Source: Avena insularis (taxonomy: Eukaryota; Streptophyta; Magnoliopsida; Poales; Poaceae). Taken from it: 64,000 bases of DNA. The notes beneath the pieces were generated by a model. It ran no database searches and had not been told where the DNA came from. It saw only the letters and a program-made list of their open reading frames with translations. The first letter of the stretch is position 1, and every line of letters begins with the position of its first letter. Location: NCBI GenBank assembly GCA_023614405.1, contig CM042694.1:87651285-87715284 (forward strand), in the 5' to 3' direction. The position numbers and the translations under genes were made by a program. Below are positions 44,780 through 57,337 of this stretch, in pieces.

Positions 44780-45110
44780 TTTTTTTAAAAATCCGGGCCG
44801 CCCGATTCGCGCCGCACGACCCCCAAGTTCCCAGGTCGGAGGGGCTCTGCGAGGCCGGCCTCCATCCATTTCCGCTCCTTGACGCGAAGAAAGTTTCAGC
44901 TCTCCCCTTCTTCTCTTCCTCCCGCCAACCGCCGCCGCGCGCAGCGCGCCGCCACAGATCCCGGCCTCCCCCGCCCTTCCCCTCCGATTCCGACTGATAG
45001 ACGCACACGCGCGGGCCCGCCGCGTCCGCTCCGCCCGCCGGCGCGCACGAATCGGGCACCAATCGGCCAGAATCGACGCCGCCGCGCACGCCTCGCCGCC
45101 GCCGGTAAGC
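44780..45110 (+). other. GC-rich island resembling a gene 5' leader
   Basis: Sudden GC- and CpG-rich block in AT-rich surroundings, with CT-rich strings (CTCTCCCCTTCTTCTCTTCC) as in plant 5' leaders. It ends GCCGCCGCCG followed by GTAAGC, a good splice donor, at ~45,102. The following 700 bp are T-rich, intron-like. No clear coding frame follows. It may be the first exon and promoter of a gene or a fragment carried here by a transposon. Confidence 0.35.
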
Positions 45111-45149
45111 TTCTTCCCAAGCTCGTCCCAGCCACGGATCTGCCACCGT

Positions 45150-47690
45150 AGCTCTGATGGTTTGCCGCGGTTGTTGCGCCTTTGGCAAAGTCACGACAAC
45201 TAGGATTTATTTGTGTTTCCAACCATTTGTTTTTTGCTTCATTTGTTATTGTACCATTTGATTCATATTGTTCGAAAACATTTGTTCCAATTTGTAATGT
45301 ACGACAGTAAACATTCATGTAATAATTCGGATTATGGTTGTATTTGTCGTATCAATTTGTGTAATAATTTGAGGAATGAAAAGGAGCAGTACATGCATCT
45401 TCTTCTGTTCAGGGGATTTGCTGATAGACTTGAATTGTACAAATTGTCGGGTTTTACTTTTGGCAGCAGAAATTCTCACTAGGTTTGTGCCTATGAGAAT
45501 ACTGACTTGTCTTTTTGCCTCATGAAAAAATCAATAATTTCTTCACGTACAAAAGCAATGAAAGTTCATGTTTCTACATCTTTGTGGTTTAGCTATTTTT
45601 TCCCGAGTTCCATTTCCATCCACACAGACATCCACGTAGTAGGTTCACTAATTCAGTCATCACAGGACGCCCATGACACCAAACCGATCGGAAAGCAACG
45701 CGCGTGTAAACTTTTAGTTTGTTCGTTCGTTTACTAGTCGACCATGAAGCATCGAGATGATTTGGCCCCCTTTTGATTAGTTATAGCTCGGTTAAGTTTC
45801 TCAGCATTTTCCCTGGCCGTGGTGTAGGCAAGTGTACCGCTGGTATATTCTTGGTACATTTATTTTTCGATGGATACTTCTCCTCCAAGTCCATCTGAGT
45901 GAAATCAGAATGTAACATCTTCACGCCCGATAGTGACACTCTTCTCAGCACGAATTACAGAGCTTTTAGAGAGAGAAAAAAAAAAGAAGAAGAAGAAGAA
46001 GAAGAAGAAATCTTCTTACAATGAGAGAGGGAAACGAAACGAGAAATATTGTTCCGTTTTCATCTATGTGGCATTTTGTGGGTACAAGGATCAAGGGTAA
46101 GAGGCTACAAGACATGGTAATCTCCTTATGTGCAGGCACCACCGAGGGACGAACTGAGCCCCAGCAACACACATCTGCTCACATGACCATTAATTCACGA
46201 TGTCGGAGATCCAAGATCATGAAAAACAGATCTGAGATGAAAAACAAGATCCTGAAAAAAACTATTGCACCTGTCGCGCCTATTGTTGCCCTCTCCATTT
46301 TATTTTAAGGGAGGTAGTGTATGGCAATGAAAATGTTGTTCTCTCTTAAAGCGTCTAGATTCAGAATCCAGGCCACTAGTCCAATCCTCGCTAGAGATTA
46401 TTGCCAGCAGAAAATAATATTAAATATATATATATGATTTACTGAAAGCACTTTTATAACTTGGAAAAAATATATTAGTATATTTTTTGTAAAATCTTAG
46501 ATACATTACTCACACAATACTTATTTAAACTTATCCATGTAAATTACCGTCAAATAATATGGCCTTTTCTAAGTTGCATGGCTCTCTTAGTTTGTAGAAA
46601 CGTCATTTTTTAATTAAAATTCTATCGTAAATGAAAAGAACAAAATTGGCATCAATGAGCTTCTGATACACCACAGGAGAAAATAAATTGTATCAAGAGG
46701 TTCCAGTTATCAACTTTTCCTCGAAGATAGCATACACAAGAATCTCTATAAAAAACACCACCAGAAATCTTAGAAAAAAATCATGTGAAATATTTATGAA
46801 TCAAATGAGAACTTGCGAAGCCTCCATTATAATAGGAATCAGATCATGCCACATCAGTGCATTTTGTTTATCAGTTCGTTGTCCTGCATGCTATGAAATT
46901 TGCACCATCCCTGTATCAATTTCCCAAGGGTCCGAAAGTCCAAGATTCAGACCAGAATTCAATTTGTCCGCATTACCCTCCCTAGAGGCTAAGCCACTCT
47001 AGGTCATCATCCATAGGTTAATGTCCCATCTACAGGCCCGCGAACTTGAGCCTCACGGAAATGGACTTAACTACCAGGTCATTGCCTCTATGGTTACTCA
47101 GCATAAAAAAGAGTCCTCTATGGTTACTCAGCATAAAAAAGAGTCCTCTGCGGGCCCACTTGGTTGTGGGGATTCCTTCACAATATGTTCTTAAAAAAAA
47201 ATCTTTAGGTATGAGTATGGTTCTTTGATGTTTAGGTATTTAGGAATATCTATACATTATCGGAACTTAAGATTTTGGACCGGTATCCGGCAGGCAGGTG
47301 GAAACCGCTTTGAAAGGAAGTTGGGATGTTGGCAGGGCAAATTGTTATCATTCGCTTAGTCCTTTTTTTTAACACCGATATCGCTTAGTCCTTATGCTGG
47401 TCAATATAGAGATGTATGAATGATAGTGTTTAACAAGAAAAGAATTTTGAATGTTTTGCAGGTTATCTTATGGTGGTGCATTGGGTGTAGCTATGGGCAC
47501 TCCTACTAGCACAGGACCAGCCATATATTAAGTTAGTGGATGCAGCTGACTCTTGACGGTTGCTCGGGATATATTTAGCCATGTTCAGCTAGGTTGGCTG
47601 AAATCACATTATGCGATTACATGATGTCTAGTGATTATATATTGTATTATCTTTCGTTGGTTGATTCATGTTTCAACTTTGGGCGATCCC
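45150..47690. other. Intergenic DNA; microsatellite, AT-rich stretch, small tandem repeat
   Basis: No gene recognised. It holds a poly-A/(GAA)n run at ~45,975-46,012 and a very AT-rich stretch at ~46,410-46,640. The frame at 46,688-47,002 (104 codons) has no recognisable domain. Confidence 0.45.
47085..47144. repeat. 30-bp perfect tandem duplication
   Basis: Two identical units beginning CCTCTATGGTTACTCAGC and ending AAAAAAGAGT. Confidence 0.9.
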
Positions 47691-47699
47691 TGATTAAGT

Positions 47700-47797
47700 A
47701 ACAATTTTGGAAGATAGATGTTTAATAAATGGCTGCATGTATCAACCGATATGAAGGCCGGGGTTTGTGCTCCCCCCTTCCCCATTTCAAAAAAAAG
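47700..47797 (+). mobile_element. Retroposon 3' tail fragment
   Basis: TTTAATAAATGGCTGCATG, GAAGGCCGGGGTTTGTGC and a final A run repeat the pattern of the 3' end at 42,571-42,660. Only the last ~100 bases are recognisable: a 5'-truncated LINE-type insertion. Confidence 0.55.
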
Positions 47798-48411
47798 AAT
47801 GATAAAAGCAGAGACTAGATTCGAAACTACCAATGTGAAACAAAAAAGAACAACAGGAAAAGGATGGCTAATTACCAAAACAATGTATATGCTTTCCCAA
47901 TTTCATTAAGAAATTGAGGTGAAGACACAACAATCTCCAGATAACCTTCGTAAGAAGAAGACCCAATGAAAGAAGGACATAATAAACTACACAACAACAT
48001 GAACTATCAAATAAAGCAACAAGTCTGAAACGCAAAAAGCGCATAGCACCACAACAGACTTTTAGACACGAGCTTTTTTCATAGGTAAAACATGAAGATT
48101 GAGAAGTGGAAGAAGAACATCAGGTCTTTCTAAGACAATCCTACAACTACATAGATAGCCTCGTGTTCATAGGATCCGAGCCGAGCCGTTGCCCAAAGAC
48201 ATCGTGCACTCTCTCTCGAATCAGGCTCGCGCCCCGCTTTATATATAAAGCAAAATCCAAGTACATATCCGGACAAACCACCCACCCGGCCGAAGCCAAA
48301 GGAAAAACAGAAACAAGTCACAATAACGCTGGGGCCACAGCACAACACAGCCCAAGACGAAAAGGCCAAAAAAGGAGGGGGGCGCCAAGGACGGCGGCGG
48401 CGTGGCGGCCA

Positions 48412-51400
48412 TCATGGTGAAGGAGGCGGGGGAGGAGCGTGGGCTGCTGCCGACGGAGCCGCGAGGGGGAGCGCCGCCGTACGTAACGCCTGAAGAGAAG
48501 ATTCGAACCCGGCGCGGTCACGAGGGCGCACCAGGGGGACCACTGCTGGAGAAAGGCAAGCAAAGTAAAAACAGTCGACCGGTGGGAAAATCCGTTCGAT
48601 CACCATCTTGTTGCGCACATTCCACAGGGTCCAAGCTAGGGCAGCGAAGAGGAGCCAGAAGAGGTGGCGCCCTCCTCCGGTCTGGTTAGCCTGGGCCTGC
48701 AGGAACTCTCCCAGATCCTGCGCCTGCCAAGCCGGGCCCAGAGCCTCGTGAACAAAACTCCAAAGGAACTGAGCCGCGGAGCACGAGAACATAATATGGG
48801 CACACGTCTCCGGTGTCCCACATAGGGGCAGCGGCGCCGGGACCGTTACGCTGAGGACTTCCACCCCGAGGCAAGCGGTCCCGAGAAGCTGACAAAGATA
48901 CGAATGCTAAGTGGCACGGGGGCTTTCCAAAGGAGGGCCATCCACGACCTCTCCGGTCCCGGAAAGAGGGCCTTATAGGCCGAGCTCACCGAAAACTCCC
49001 CAGAGGGAAGGAGCAGCCAAGTGGCCGCATCCTTATCCTCAGAGAGGGAGTCGGGCAGGGACCCCAACAGGCTCTGGAACTCGCTCGTCTCCACCACGTT
49101 GAAGACGCGGAGGAATAAGAGGTTCCAGGATCCATCCCGGAAGTTCTCCGCGACAAGCGACGCCGGGGAAGCCGCGATCGCAAAGAGGGCGGGGAACTGG
49201 ATCCCTAGCGGTACCGGGAACAACCAAGGGTCGAGCCAGAAACGGGTCCCCTGACCGTCCCCAGCCACGAAGGAGATCCCACGGCCGATGAAGTGCTTAA
49301 TGTCCTGGATGGATCTCCAGAACTGCGACCCCTCCCGCCGCTCGCAAGCCAAGAGAGGCCGACCCCGGAGGTATTTGGCCTTGATCAGCTGAAGCCACAA
49401 GCCCCCGTCGTCCCTCAAGATGTGCCATACCCATTTCAACATCAGGGCCACATTGAAGCGACGGGAGTCCAGGATACCTATGCCCCCAAAACATTTGGGG
49501 GCGCAAACGTCCGCCCACTTCACCATATGGTATCTCTGGTGACCGTCCTGCGCTGCCCAAAAGAATCGCGACAACTCCTTAGCGAAGTCGGCATGGACTC
49601 CCTCGGGCAGCAGGTACAGTCCCATCTGATACATGGGAAGACTCGAGAGGCAGGAATTGATTAGGACCGTTTTGCTCCCCTTCGAGGTGAGACGCGCGCG
49701 CACCACGACTCCGCTCTGGAGCGTACCCGCGTAACCAGGGGGGCGAGGTCCTTGATCAACACCCTGGACTCTCGCATGGGGAACCCCAAGTAGGTAATGG
49801 GGAACTCCGCCAGGCAGCAGTTGAAGTTGTCAGCAATCCGTTGTCGCTCGATGTCGTCAAAACCTAGCACCATGACCTCGCTCTTATCGAAGTTGATCGA
49901 GAGACCTGACATGGCCTCGAAGCATAGCAGCAGGAACTTCAGATTTCGAATGTCGAGGTCTGAGCCCTGGACCATGATCAAGGTATCATCCGCGTACTGC
50001 AGATGCGAAATACCCCCTCCCGGGATCAGATGCCCTACCACACCCGTGATGTGGCCAGCGACTTTGGCTCTATCCAAAATCTCTGCTAGGGCATCCACCG
50101 CGGCGCTAAAGAGGAGGGGGGAAATCGGGTCCCCTTGCCTCACCCCACAGGACGGGGTAAAGTAGGGGCCAATCTCCCCATTGATGTTGATCGCTGTCCT
50201 CCCACTCATCACAAACTGCATGATCCAGCAGACCATACGGTCATCAAAACCCCTCCTTTCCAGGACAAGGCGCAGAAACCTCCAGTCCAACCTATCGTAG
50301 GCTTTCTGGAAGTCCAACTTGAGAAACACCGCTTTCTGATGACGTGACTTGACCTCATGGATAATCTCATGAAGGGCAAGGACGTCATCGTGAATGAGGC
50401 GTCCTTTCAAGAAGGCGAACTGGAGGGGGTGGGTGAGCCTCTCCAGCACAGGAGCTAGCCGGAGAGCGCAGACCTTCGCAAAGAGGCGCTGGATGACATT
50501 GATCACTGTGATGGGGCGGAATTGGCGGATATCAGTGGCCCCAACAACCTTGGGGATCAGCGTGACCACCCCAAAGTTCAGACGCGACATCACCAGGGTC
50601 CCTGTGTAGAACTCCTGGAGCATGCGCAAGATCACCGGCTGGGCCTGGTCCCAGAACGCCTGCAGGAAGCTAACCGACAGGCCGTCGGGGCCGGGGGCCG
50701 AACCCGTCTTCATAGACTTTAGGGCCGCCGATACCTCCTCAGCGAGAAACGGTCGAGTCAGGTCCGCATTCTCAGCCGGGGTGACCAGCGCCCCATCTGT
50801 CAAGAAGTCAGGCGCCAGCGAGATGCCCGAGGGTACGGACGCAGCGAAGAGGGCTTTGTAGAAGGAATAAATATGAGAGGAGAGCGCCTGCGGGGATTCC
50901 AACAGGACCCCCCCTCCCAGAGGCAGGGGATCGAGCACTTCCTCCTCCGTCCATTTGCGATGGCATGGAAGTAGGCCGTGTTCGATTCCCCCTGGACCGT
51001 CCAGTTCTGGCGACTCCGTTGACGCCAGAACGCCTCCTATCCCCTGTAGATCTCCATAATGGAGGTCTCCAGGGAGTATCTATGGGCCCAGGACTCAGCT
51101 GACAGGCCAACAAGGTCAGCCTCCCGGTCTAAGTCCTGAACCTCCCGCAGAATAGAGTCCTTTTGGGCATGGAGTTCCGCCCCTAAGTTGGCGCCCCGCC
51201 CGCGCATGAACTGGCGGGCCACCTTAGTACAGTGATGCCAAATATCCACCGCCGAGTGAGCCCGGGGTGGGGAGGAGGCCGCCATCACCACTGCCCGAAT
51301 CGCCTCCACGAATCCACGCTCGAGCCGAAGGACTCAAAGTGGAAGCGGTTCGGTCTAGGAGGGCTGCCCCCTCCCGAGGAGAGGAGGAGGGGGGTATGGT

Positions 51401-52085
51401 CGGAGCCAATCCGCGTGACAGCCCTGAGCGAGCAAAGCGGGAACATCACCTCCCAGTCCACGGAGACAAAGGCACGGTCGAGGATGCAACGAATCGCGGC
51501 AAGCTGCTTATTGGTCCACGTGAACCTAGCACCCACCCTCGCGATCTCACGGAGAGCAAGGTCCGCGATGCAGTCATTAAACATCCGCATCCTAGGGAGA
51601 TCCACATTCGCCGAGCTCTTGTCCTCGGCCGCGCGGATGAGGATGAAATCCCCGGCCACGACCACCGGGATCGCAGCCCGCTCCACTTTCAGCTTCAGCT
51701 CGAGCAGAAACTCCGCGGATCTCCGATGGTCCGCGGGGCCATAGACAATGACCATTTCCCATTTGAAACGGGTTTGTCTATGGGTGAGAGACATGCTCAC
51801 AAAGAAGTCCCCGCGGTCCATATCATCCACCTCAAAGGTATCCTCCTTGACCCCAAGGAGGATGCCTCCCGAGTGGCCATGAGCTGGGAGCCAGGTCCAG
51901 CAGAACTTGTGACGAGAGAGACCCTCAAGCTCAGCAATGGAGAAGTCCTGGCGGATCGTCTCCTGGAGGCCGACAATATCCGGCGATTCCAAGCGAATAT
52001 ACTCCTTGATCTGCCGGCGGCGACCTTCGTGCCCGAACCCCCGGATGTTCCAGATGAACGCCCGGAAGGCCCGGATGAGGTCCAT
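48412..52085 (-). pseudogene. LINE ORF2: APE endonuclease + reverse transcriptase + zf-RVT
   Basis: Starts near 52,085 (MDLIRAFRAFIWNIRGFG). The endonuclease shows WNIRG, GLQET, VIVYGP, VVVAGDF and GSDHTPLLL, the order of APE-type LINE endonucleases. A linker follows at 51,309-51,037, with an in-frame TAG near 51,039. The reverse transcriptase (50,938-49,661) carries GSAPGPDGLS, FLKLDFQKAYDRLDW, GVRQGDPISPLLF and the active site YADD at 49,985-49,996. The thumb region and C-terminus continue in another frame (49,706-48,846: SCLSSLPMYQMGL, GGIGILDSRRFN). The zinc-finger RVT part (48,864-48,412: PETCAHIMFSCSAAQFLW, WTLWNVRNKMV) is in a third. At least four frame changes or stops inactivate it. 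The enzyme would nick DNA and copy LINE RNA in place. Confidence 0.88.
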
Positions 52086-52288
52086 ATGGGACCACGCTGG
52101 GACCCTTTGGCGGGGGCCGACAGAGCACGACCGGTCCGGGGACGGGGAGCGGCAGCCTTGGGAGGTCTGCCCCGAGGCCTACCCCTAGGGGCACGCTCCA
52201 GGGCCACCTCCACCTCATCAGGGGCGGGAGGGGGATCCCTGCCGGGGCCAGGACCAGAGGGTCCAGCCTCGGCCAGGATCAGGGCGCG

Positions 52289-53078
52289 TTAACGCTCCCG
52301 AGCATCGCGAGCTCGGGCCGCAGCGATCGCACCCGCGTACCTCTCCCGCGCCTTAATGGCAGCTAGCTGCTCAGCCCGTGGACCCTTCTCACCGTGAAAT
52401 ACGATACCAGAATCATCAGCCACCTCGCCCAGGTGGGCAAGCGACACCTCAGACAAGACACAGAAAGAAGAAGAACCAGGAGTACCAGACGGTCCAGGAT
52501 CAGGGGGGCGGGCAGAGGGGGAAGATGGAGTACCTGAGATCTCATCCCGTGCCACGACACGAAGGGCGGCCCGCTCGGCCACTGTCGGCTCCGGGCCAGA
52601 GAGACCAGCTCGCGCCCCTGCGAGTCGGACACTGTGGCGGGACGGCGGCGGCGGAGGATGCGACGCTCCCCGTCTCCAGGGGCCATCGCCGCGGGATCCG
52701 GAGTATCCGGCGCGAGGGAGTAGCAGACCATCCCTGGGGAGCGAGGGGACTGGGGAGAGCAGACCACCAGCCCCACACTCCCCGATGAGTCCTCATCCGA
52801 GGACAGCCGTGCCGCAGGGGGGGACGACCGGGGTCAGGCCCACACCCGCTTAAGGTTGGAGCTGCATCGAGATGGCGAGGTCGACGGAAAGCGACGGGTC
52901 GGAACAGAAGCCGCGGGGAACATCAACCTGGGCCAGCTTGGCCGGGGCGCTCAGCGAGAGTGGGGGAAGCCCCGGGGGAGAAGCAGCACGAAGGAGGGCG
53001 AGGGGACCCCCGGCGGCGTCCTTTTGCGGCCGGGATGGCGCGGGGGGCGAGGCGTCGGTGGTCAGGGGAGACGCGGGG
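52289..53078 (-). pseudogene. LINE ORF1, C-terminal part
   Basis: Continuation of ORF1 left of Copia-2. Low-complexity serine/proline/alanine-rich segments shift frame several times, ending in a frame with AAIKARERYAGAIAAARARD and a stop at 52,289. Bases 53,074-53,078 are the CGGGG target duplicate. The stretch 52,290-52,800 is also readable on the plus strand, but only as a GC-rich shadow. Confidence 0.6.
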
Positions 53079-54798
53079 TGTTGGAATTATGCCCTAGAGG
53101 CAATAATAAAGATGTTATTATTATAATTCTTGTTCATGATAAAGTTTATATTCCATGCTAGAATTGTATTAAGCGGAAACATTAATACTTGTGTGGTTTG
53201 TGAACAACACCGTGTCCCTAGTACGCCTCTATGGACTAGCTCATTGATCAATGATGGTTAAGGTTTCCTAACCATGGACATGAGTTGTCAATTGATAATG
53301 AGATCATATCATTGGGAGAATGATATGGTGGACAGACCCAAACTAAGCGAAGCAATTAGATCGTGTCATCGTGTTCGTCTTTGCGAAGTTTTTCCTATGT
53401 CAAATATTGTATTCCTTAGACCATGAGATAATACAACTCCCTGGTATCGGAAGAAAGCTTTGAGGTCATCAAACGTCATCCTATGAGAGGGTGATCATAA
53501 AGGTGTCTCGTGTGATCGGAAAGTATCCTTGGGTTGTATGTATCGAGATGGAATTTGTCCCTCCCAAGTCGGAGAGATATACTGGGCCCACTCGTAATCG
53601 ATATCAACACCGCTTGCAAGCATGTGGTTAAGGAGTTAATCACAAAGTGATATCGGATTACGAACGAGTAAAGTACTTGCTGTGAACGAGATTGAACTAG
53701 GTATGACGTACCACGATCGAATCTCGCAAGTAAAATATCGCGAGACGAAGGGAATATATATATGGGATTGATTGAATCCTGGCATCGTGGTTCATCCGAT
53801 ATGATCATCGATGAATGTGTGGAGTCAATATGGGTGCCTGCACCCATTGTTGATTATTGATAGAAGACATGTACGCATATTCTCGAACTCGCAGGTCACA
53901 CACTTAACGTGTCTCGACGCTAGGATAGATTGGATAATTGGTTTATGAGTTTTTGTTCGGAGTCTCGATGGGATCCGGGACATCACGAGAGGTTCCGAGT
54001 GGTCCGGAGAATAAGATTCATATAAGGCGCAGTTTTTGGAGTTCGGAATTGTTCGGATTAATCGGTATTGTACCGAAGCTTCTAGAACCTTCCAAGGGGG
54101 CCAACGTGGTCCCACCTTCCGGGAGGGGCATGGGCCTATGAGGGAGTGTCCTGGCGCATTAATAGGGGCACAAGGCCCCATAGGGCCCAGCCGATTCTAG
54201 ATAGATTTAACTCGTTTAAATCTAGAGATAGAATTTCTAGATAAGGGAAAGTTTAAATCGTTTAAACTGGAGATAGAACCCTATCCCCCCACTCCTCCTT
54301 ATCCCTTGGCCGCCGGCCCAAGGCTTGGAGGAGGGGCTAGGGTTAGCCGCCCCTCCCCCTCTATATATAGAGGGCTAGGGCGCCCCCTCCCCGACACACC
54401 TTCCTCCAAACCCTAGTTGCCCGCCGCCTCCTCTCTCCCGATTGTTTGTAGGCGAAGCCTGCTGCAGAAATTCTCCACCATATACACCACGCCATCGTGT
54501 TGTAGATCCAATCCATCTCTCCACCATACTTGCTGGTCCAAGGAAGGAGGAGACGTCGAGGTGCTGCACGTGTGCATCTCACGGAGGCACCGCCACTTGT
54601 GGTGCTAGATCGGATCAGATCGCGAGGAGGAGAAGCGAGTATTACATCACCCACGCCCGAGGAACGCTCACAGCGAATCTTCAAGGGTATGAAGATCTAA
54701 TCCAATCTCTCTCGTTGTTTGCATCTCCTAGATTAGATCTTGGCTTTCCTCTGCTCGCTCAGAGAAAATTTTGATTTACTAAGTTGCGAAACCCTTGA
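53079..54798 (+). repeat. Copia-2 5' LTR
   Basis: 1,720 bp. TATA-like CTCTATATATAGAGG near 54,358. It ends CCCTTGA rather than the CCCTTCA of the 3' LTR, so the conserved CA end is lost. It lacks single bases at several CCGG or GG sites that the 3' LTR keeps. Confidence 0.88.
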
Positions 54799-56002
54799 TG
54801 GTATCGAGCTAGATCTATGCGTAGATGTGATTCACGAGTAACGCAACATGGTTGTTATGGCGTTGATGTTTTCTGTTGCAAGCCTCTTGTTTGTGTTCTT
54901 CTTATGACGCGATAGTGAGATTGAAGCGTCCAGGCCAACCTTACGCGACGCCGTCCAAGACCGGTTCAGACTTGACGTGTGGCTTGTACCACACATGCGG
55001 CTGGTGGATGTCAGTTTCTCTCACTATAGTTGTCATGGGATTAACACCGGAGTTTGGCAACCATAATATCACCGTTGTGGCTTTCCGTAGGTAAGAATCG
55101 TTCTTAGCATCTACTCCCATGAGCCACGTAAAACATGCAACAACAAAGTAGAGGCGTCTAACTTGTTTTTGCAGGGAGTGTTTTCTGTGATATGGTATGG
55201 CCCAAGATGTGATGTGTATAATGTATGCGATGATCATGTTTTGTAATGTTTCACGACTTGCATGTTGATGAGTACACAACCGGCAGGAGCCATATGGTTG
55301 TCTTTATAATTGTGTATGGCCTGCGAGTCAACTTCTTATACGCCATGTAATAGCTTTACTTTATCGCCAAGTAGTTAGCAATAGTTGTAGTTGCTATTCG
55401 TGGTGGAGGCAATCATGGTGGAGTGATGGAGATCATGCCGGAATGCACAAGATGGAGATCATTGCACGAAGATTGGCTATACCATGTCACATAAAGTTAT
55501 ATGCATGTGATGTTTATCCTTTTATGTATCTTATTATGCTTAGATCGCGACGGTAGCATTATAAGATGATTCCTCACTTAAAGATCAAGATAAAACTGTG
55601 TTCTCCCAAGTATGCACCGCTATGAAAGTTCGTCGTGTCCAAGCATCACGTGATGATCGGGTGCTATAGACTCTACCACATACAACGGGTGCAAGCCGCT
55701 TTTGCACACGGAAATACTTGGTTTGACTTGACGAGCCTATCATGTACAGACATGGCCTCGGAACACATGAACCGAAAGGTTAAGCATGAGTCATATGAAT
55801 GATATGATCGACACTTCGTTGTCCACCATTGAAACCACATCTCTTCTCGTGAAGATCGGATTAGGTGTGGTGAATTTGGATCGTGTTCACTAAGCAACTT
55901 GAGGGATGTTGAATTTAGTGGGAGTTCATCTAGTAATTTGATTAAGTTGAACTATTTATCATGAACATAGTCTAAATTGTACTTGCAAATACTGTAGATC
56001 AC
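54799..56002 (+). other. Copia-2 primer site and untranslated leader
   Basis: Primer site TGGTATCGAGC at 54,799-54,809 is the iMet-type site minus one base. The following 1.2 kb is non-coding leader, related to that of Copia-1 (shared GAGCCACGTAAAACATGCAA-like and AAAGTAGAGGCGTCTAACTT strings). Confidence 0.7.
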
Positions 56003-56810
56003 ATGGCCAAGTCCAACTTCAACTTCAACGCTTTTGAGAAAGAAAAGCTTAAGAACAATGGGTCTAACTTCACCAATTGGTTCCTAATCTGAGAATCATT
56101 CTATCTCATGACAAAAGGACTATGTCCTTGAGAAAGCGTTAGGTAACCCCTCACGCAAGCTACCGCTGATGAGAAAGCTGTCTATCAACAAGAAAGATGA
56201 TTATGGTGTGATTAAGAGCACCATGTTGTTTGCTATGGAACCGAACTTCAAAATCGTTTTGAAAACTATCCCGGCCCTTTGAGATTCTCAAGAGTTGAAA
56301 ACCATGTTTCGGACTCAGGCCCGCTCGAGAGATATGAGATCTCCGAGAAGTTCTTTAACGCAAGATGGAGGAAGGAGTTCCGTTAGTGAGCACGCCCATA
56401 AAGATGTCGGGCTACACTCAACGCCTTGAGCAACCGGACCGCAAGATTCCAGAGGAGCTCAAGATTGACAGGGTTCTGCAATCACTCCTCCCAGCTACAA
56501 AAGTTTTGTAGTGACTCATAATCAGATTGGTTCCACTGATACGATCACCGAGCTCTTCGCAAAGCTGAAGGCTGCGGAGGTGGACATCAAGAAGGATAAT
56601 CATGTGTTGATGGTCAACAAGCCCTCCTTCAAGAAAGGTAAAGGTGCAAAGAAGCCCTTCAAGAAAGGCGACGAAGCGTTGCCCTGCTGAGAAGAAGCTC
56701 AAGTCTGGTCCTAAGCCGGACCTCGAGTGCTTCTATTGCAAGGACAAGGGTCCTCGAAGCGAATCTGTCCAAGTACTTAGCGGACAAGAAGGTCGGCACC
56801 ATCAAAGGTA
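56003..56810 (+). pseudogene. Copia-2 gag, frameshifted
   Basis: ATG at 56,003 opens MAKSNFNFNAFEKEKLKNNG, then the gag signature GSNFTNW, but a stop follows within 30 codons. Later pieces in other frames include LLPATKVL-like and KVNKPSFKKGKGAKK-like lysine-rich coding. A zinc-knuckle start CFYCKDKG lies near 56,728; its downstream His and Cys are lost by a frame change. Confidence 0.7.
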
Positions 56811-57337
56811 TATTTGATATACATGTTATTGATGTTTTCCTTACTAGCCCTCGTTGTAGTGCACGGGTATTTGATATCGTTCGGGTTGCTAATATTTGTA
56901 ACTCAAAACAGGAGCTATGGAATAGACGGCGACTTTACGAGGATGAGGTGACGGCGCGTTGGCAACGGATCAAGAGTTGATGTGATGGCCGTCGCACGCC
57001 TCTCCTTAGTTTTACCTTCGGATTAGTTTTAAACCTTAATAAATGTTATTATGTGCCTGCTGAGCATGAACATTATTTCTGGATCGTGTTTATTGCAAGA
57101 CGGTTATTCATTTAAATCGAGAATAATGGTTGTTCTATTTATATGAGTAACATCTTTTATGGTCATGCACCTCTTGTGAATGGTTTATTTCTTCTAAATC
57201 TCAAAAGGATGAAACACACATCCATAACATTGAGGCTAAGAGATGCAAAGTAGATAGTGATAATACTACTTATTTGTGGCAATCGTGCCTAGGTCATATT
57301 GGTGTAAAGCGCATGAAGAAACTTCATTCGATGGACT
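56811..57337 (+). pseudogene. Copia-2 protease and pre-integrase region, broken
   Basis: Frames change repeatedly. Recognisable codons include VANICNSKQELWNRRRL (~56,890), the stretch after the protease DTG box, GLVLNLNKCYY (~57,020) and NNGCSIYMSNIFYGHAPLV (~57,120). The GAG-pre-integrase finger is represented by YLWQSCLGHIGVKRMKKLH near 57,270. Confidence 0.6.

Noticed and set aside
44421..45194. 257-codon minus-strand frame in the GC-rich island
   Set aside because: Arginine/glycine-rich composition typical of antisense to a GC-rich leader; no family resemblance.
51232..52292. 341-codon and 170-codon plus-strand frames over the LINE endonuclease
   Set aside because: They are antisense to the clear endonuclease frame and have no recognisable domain.
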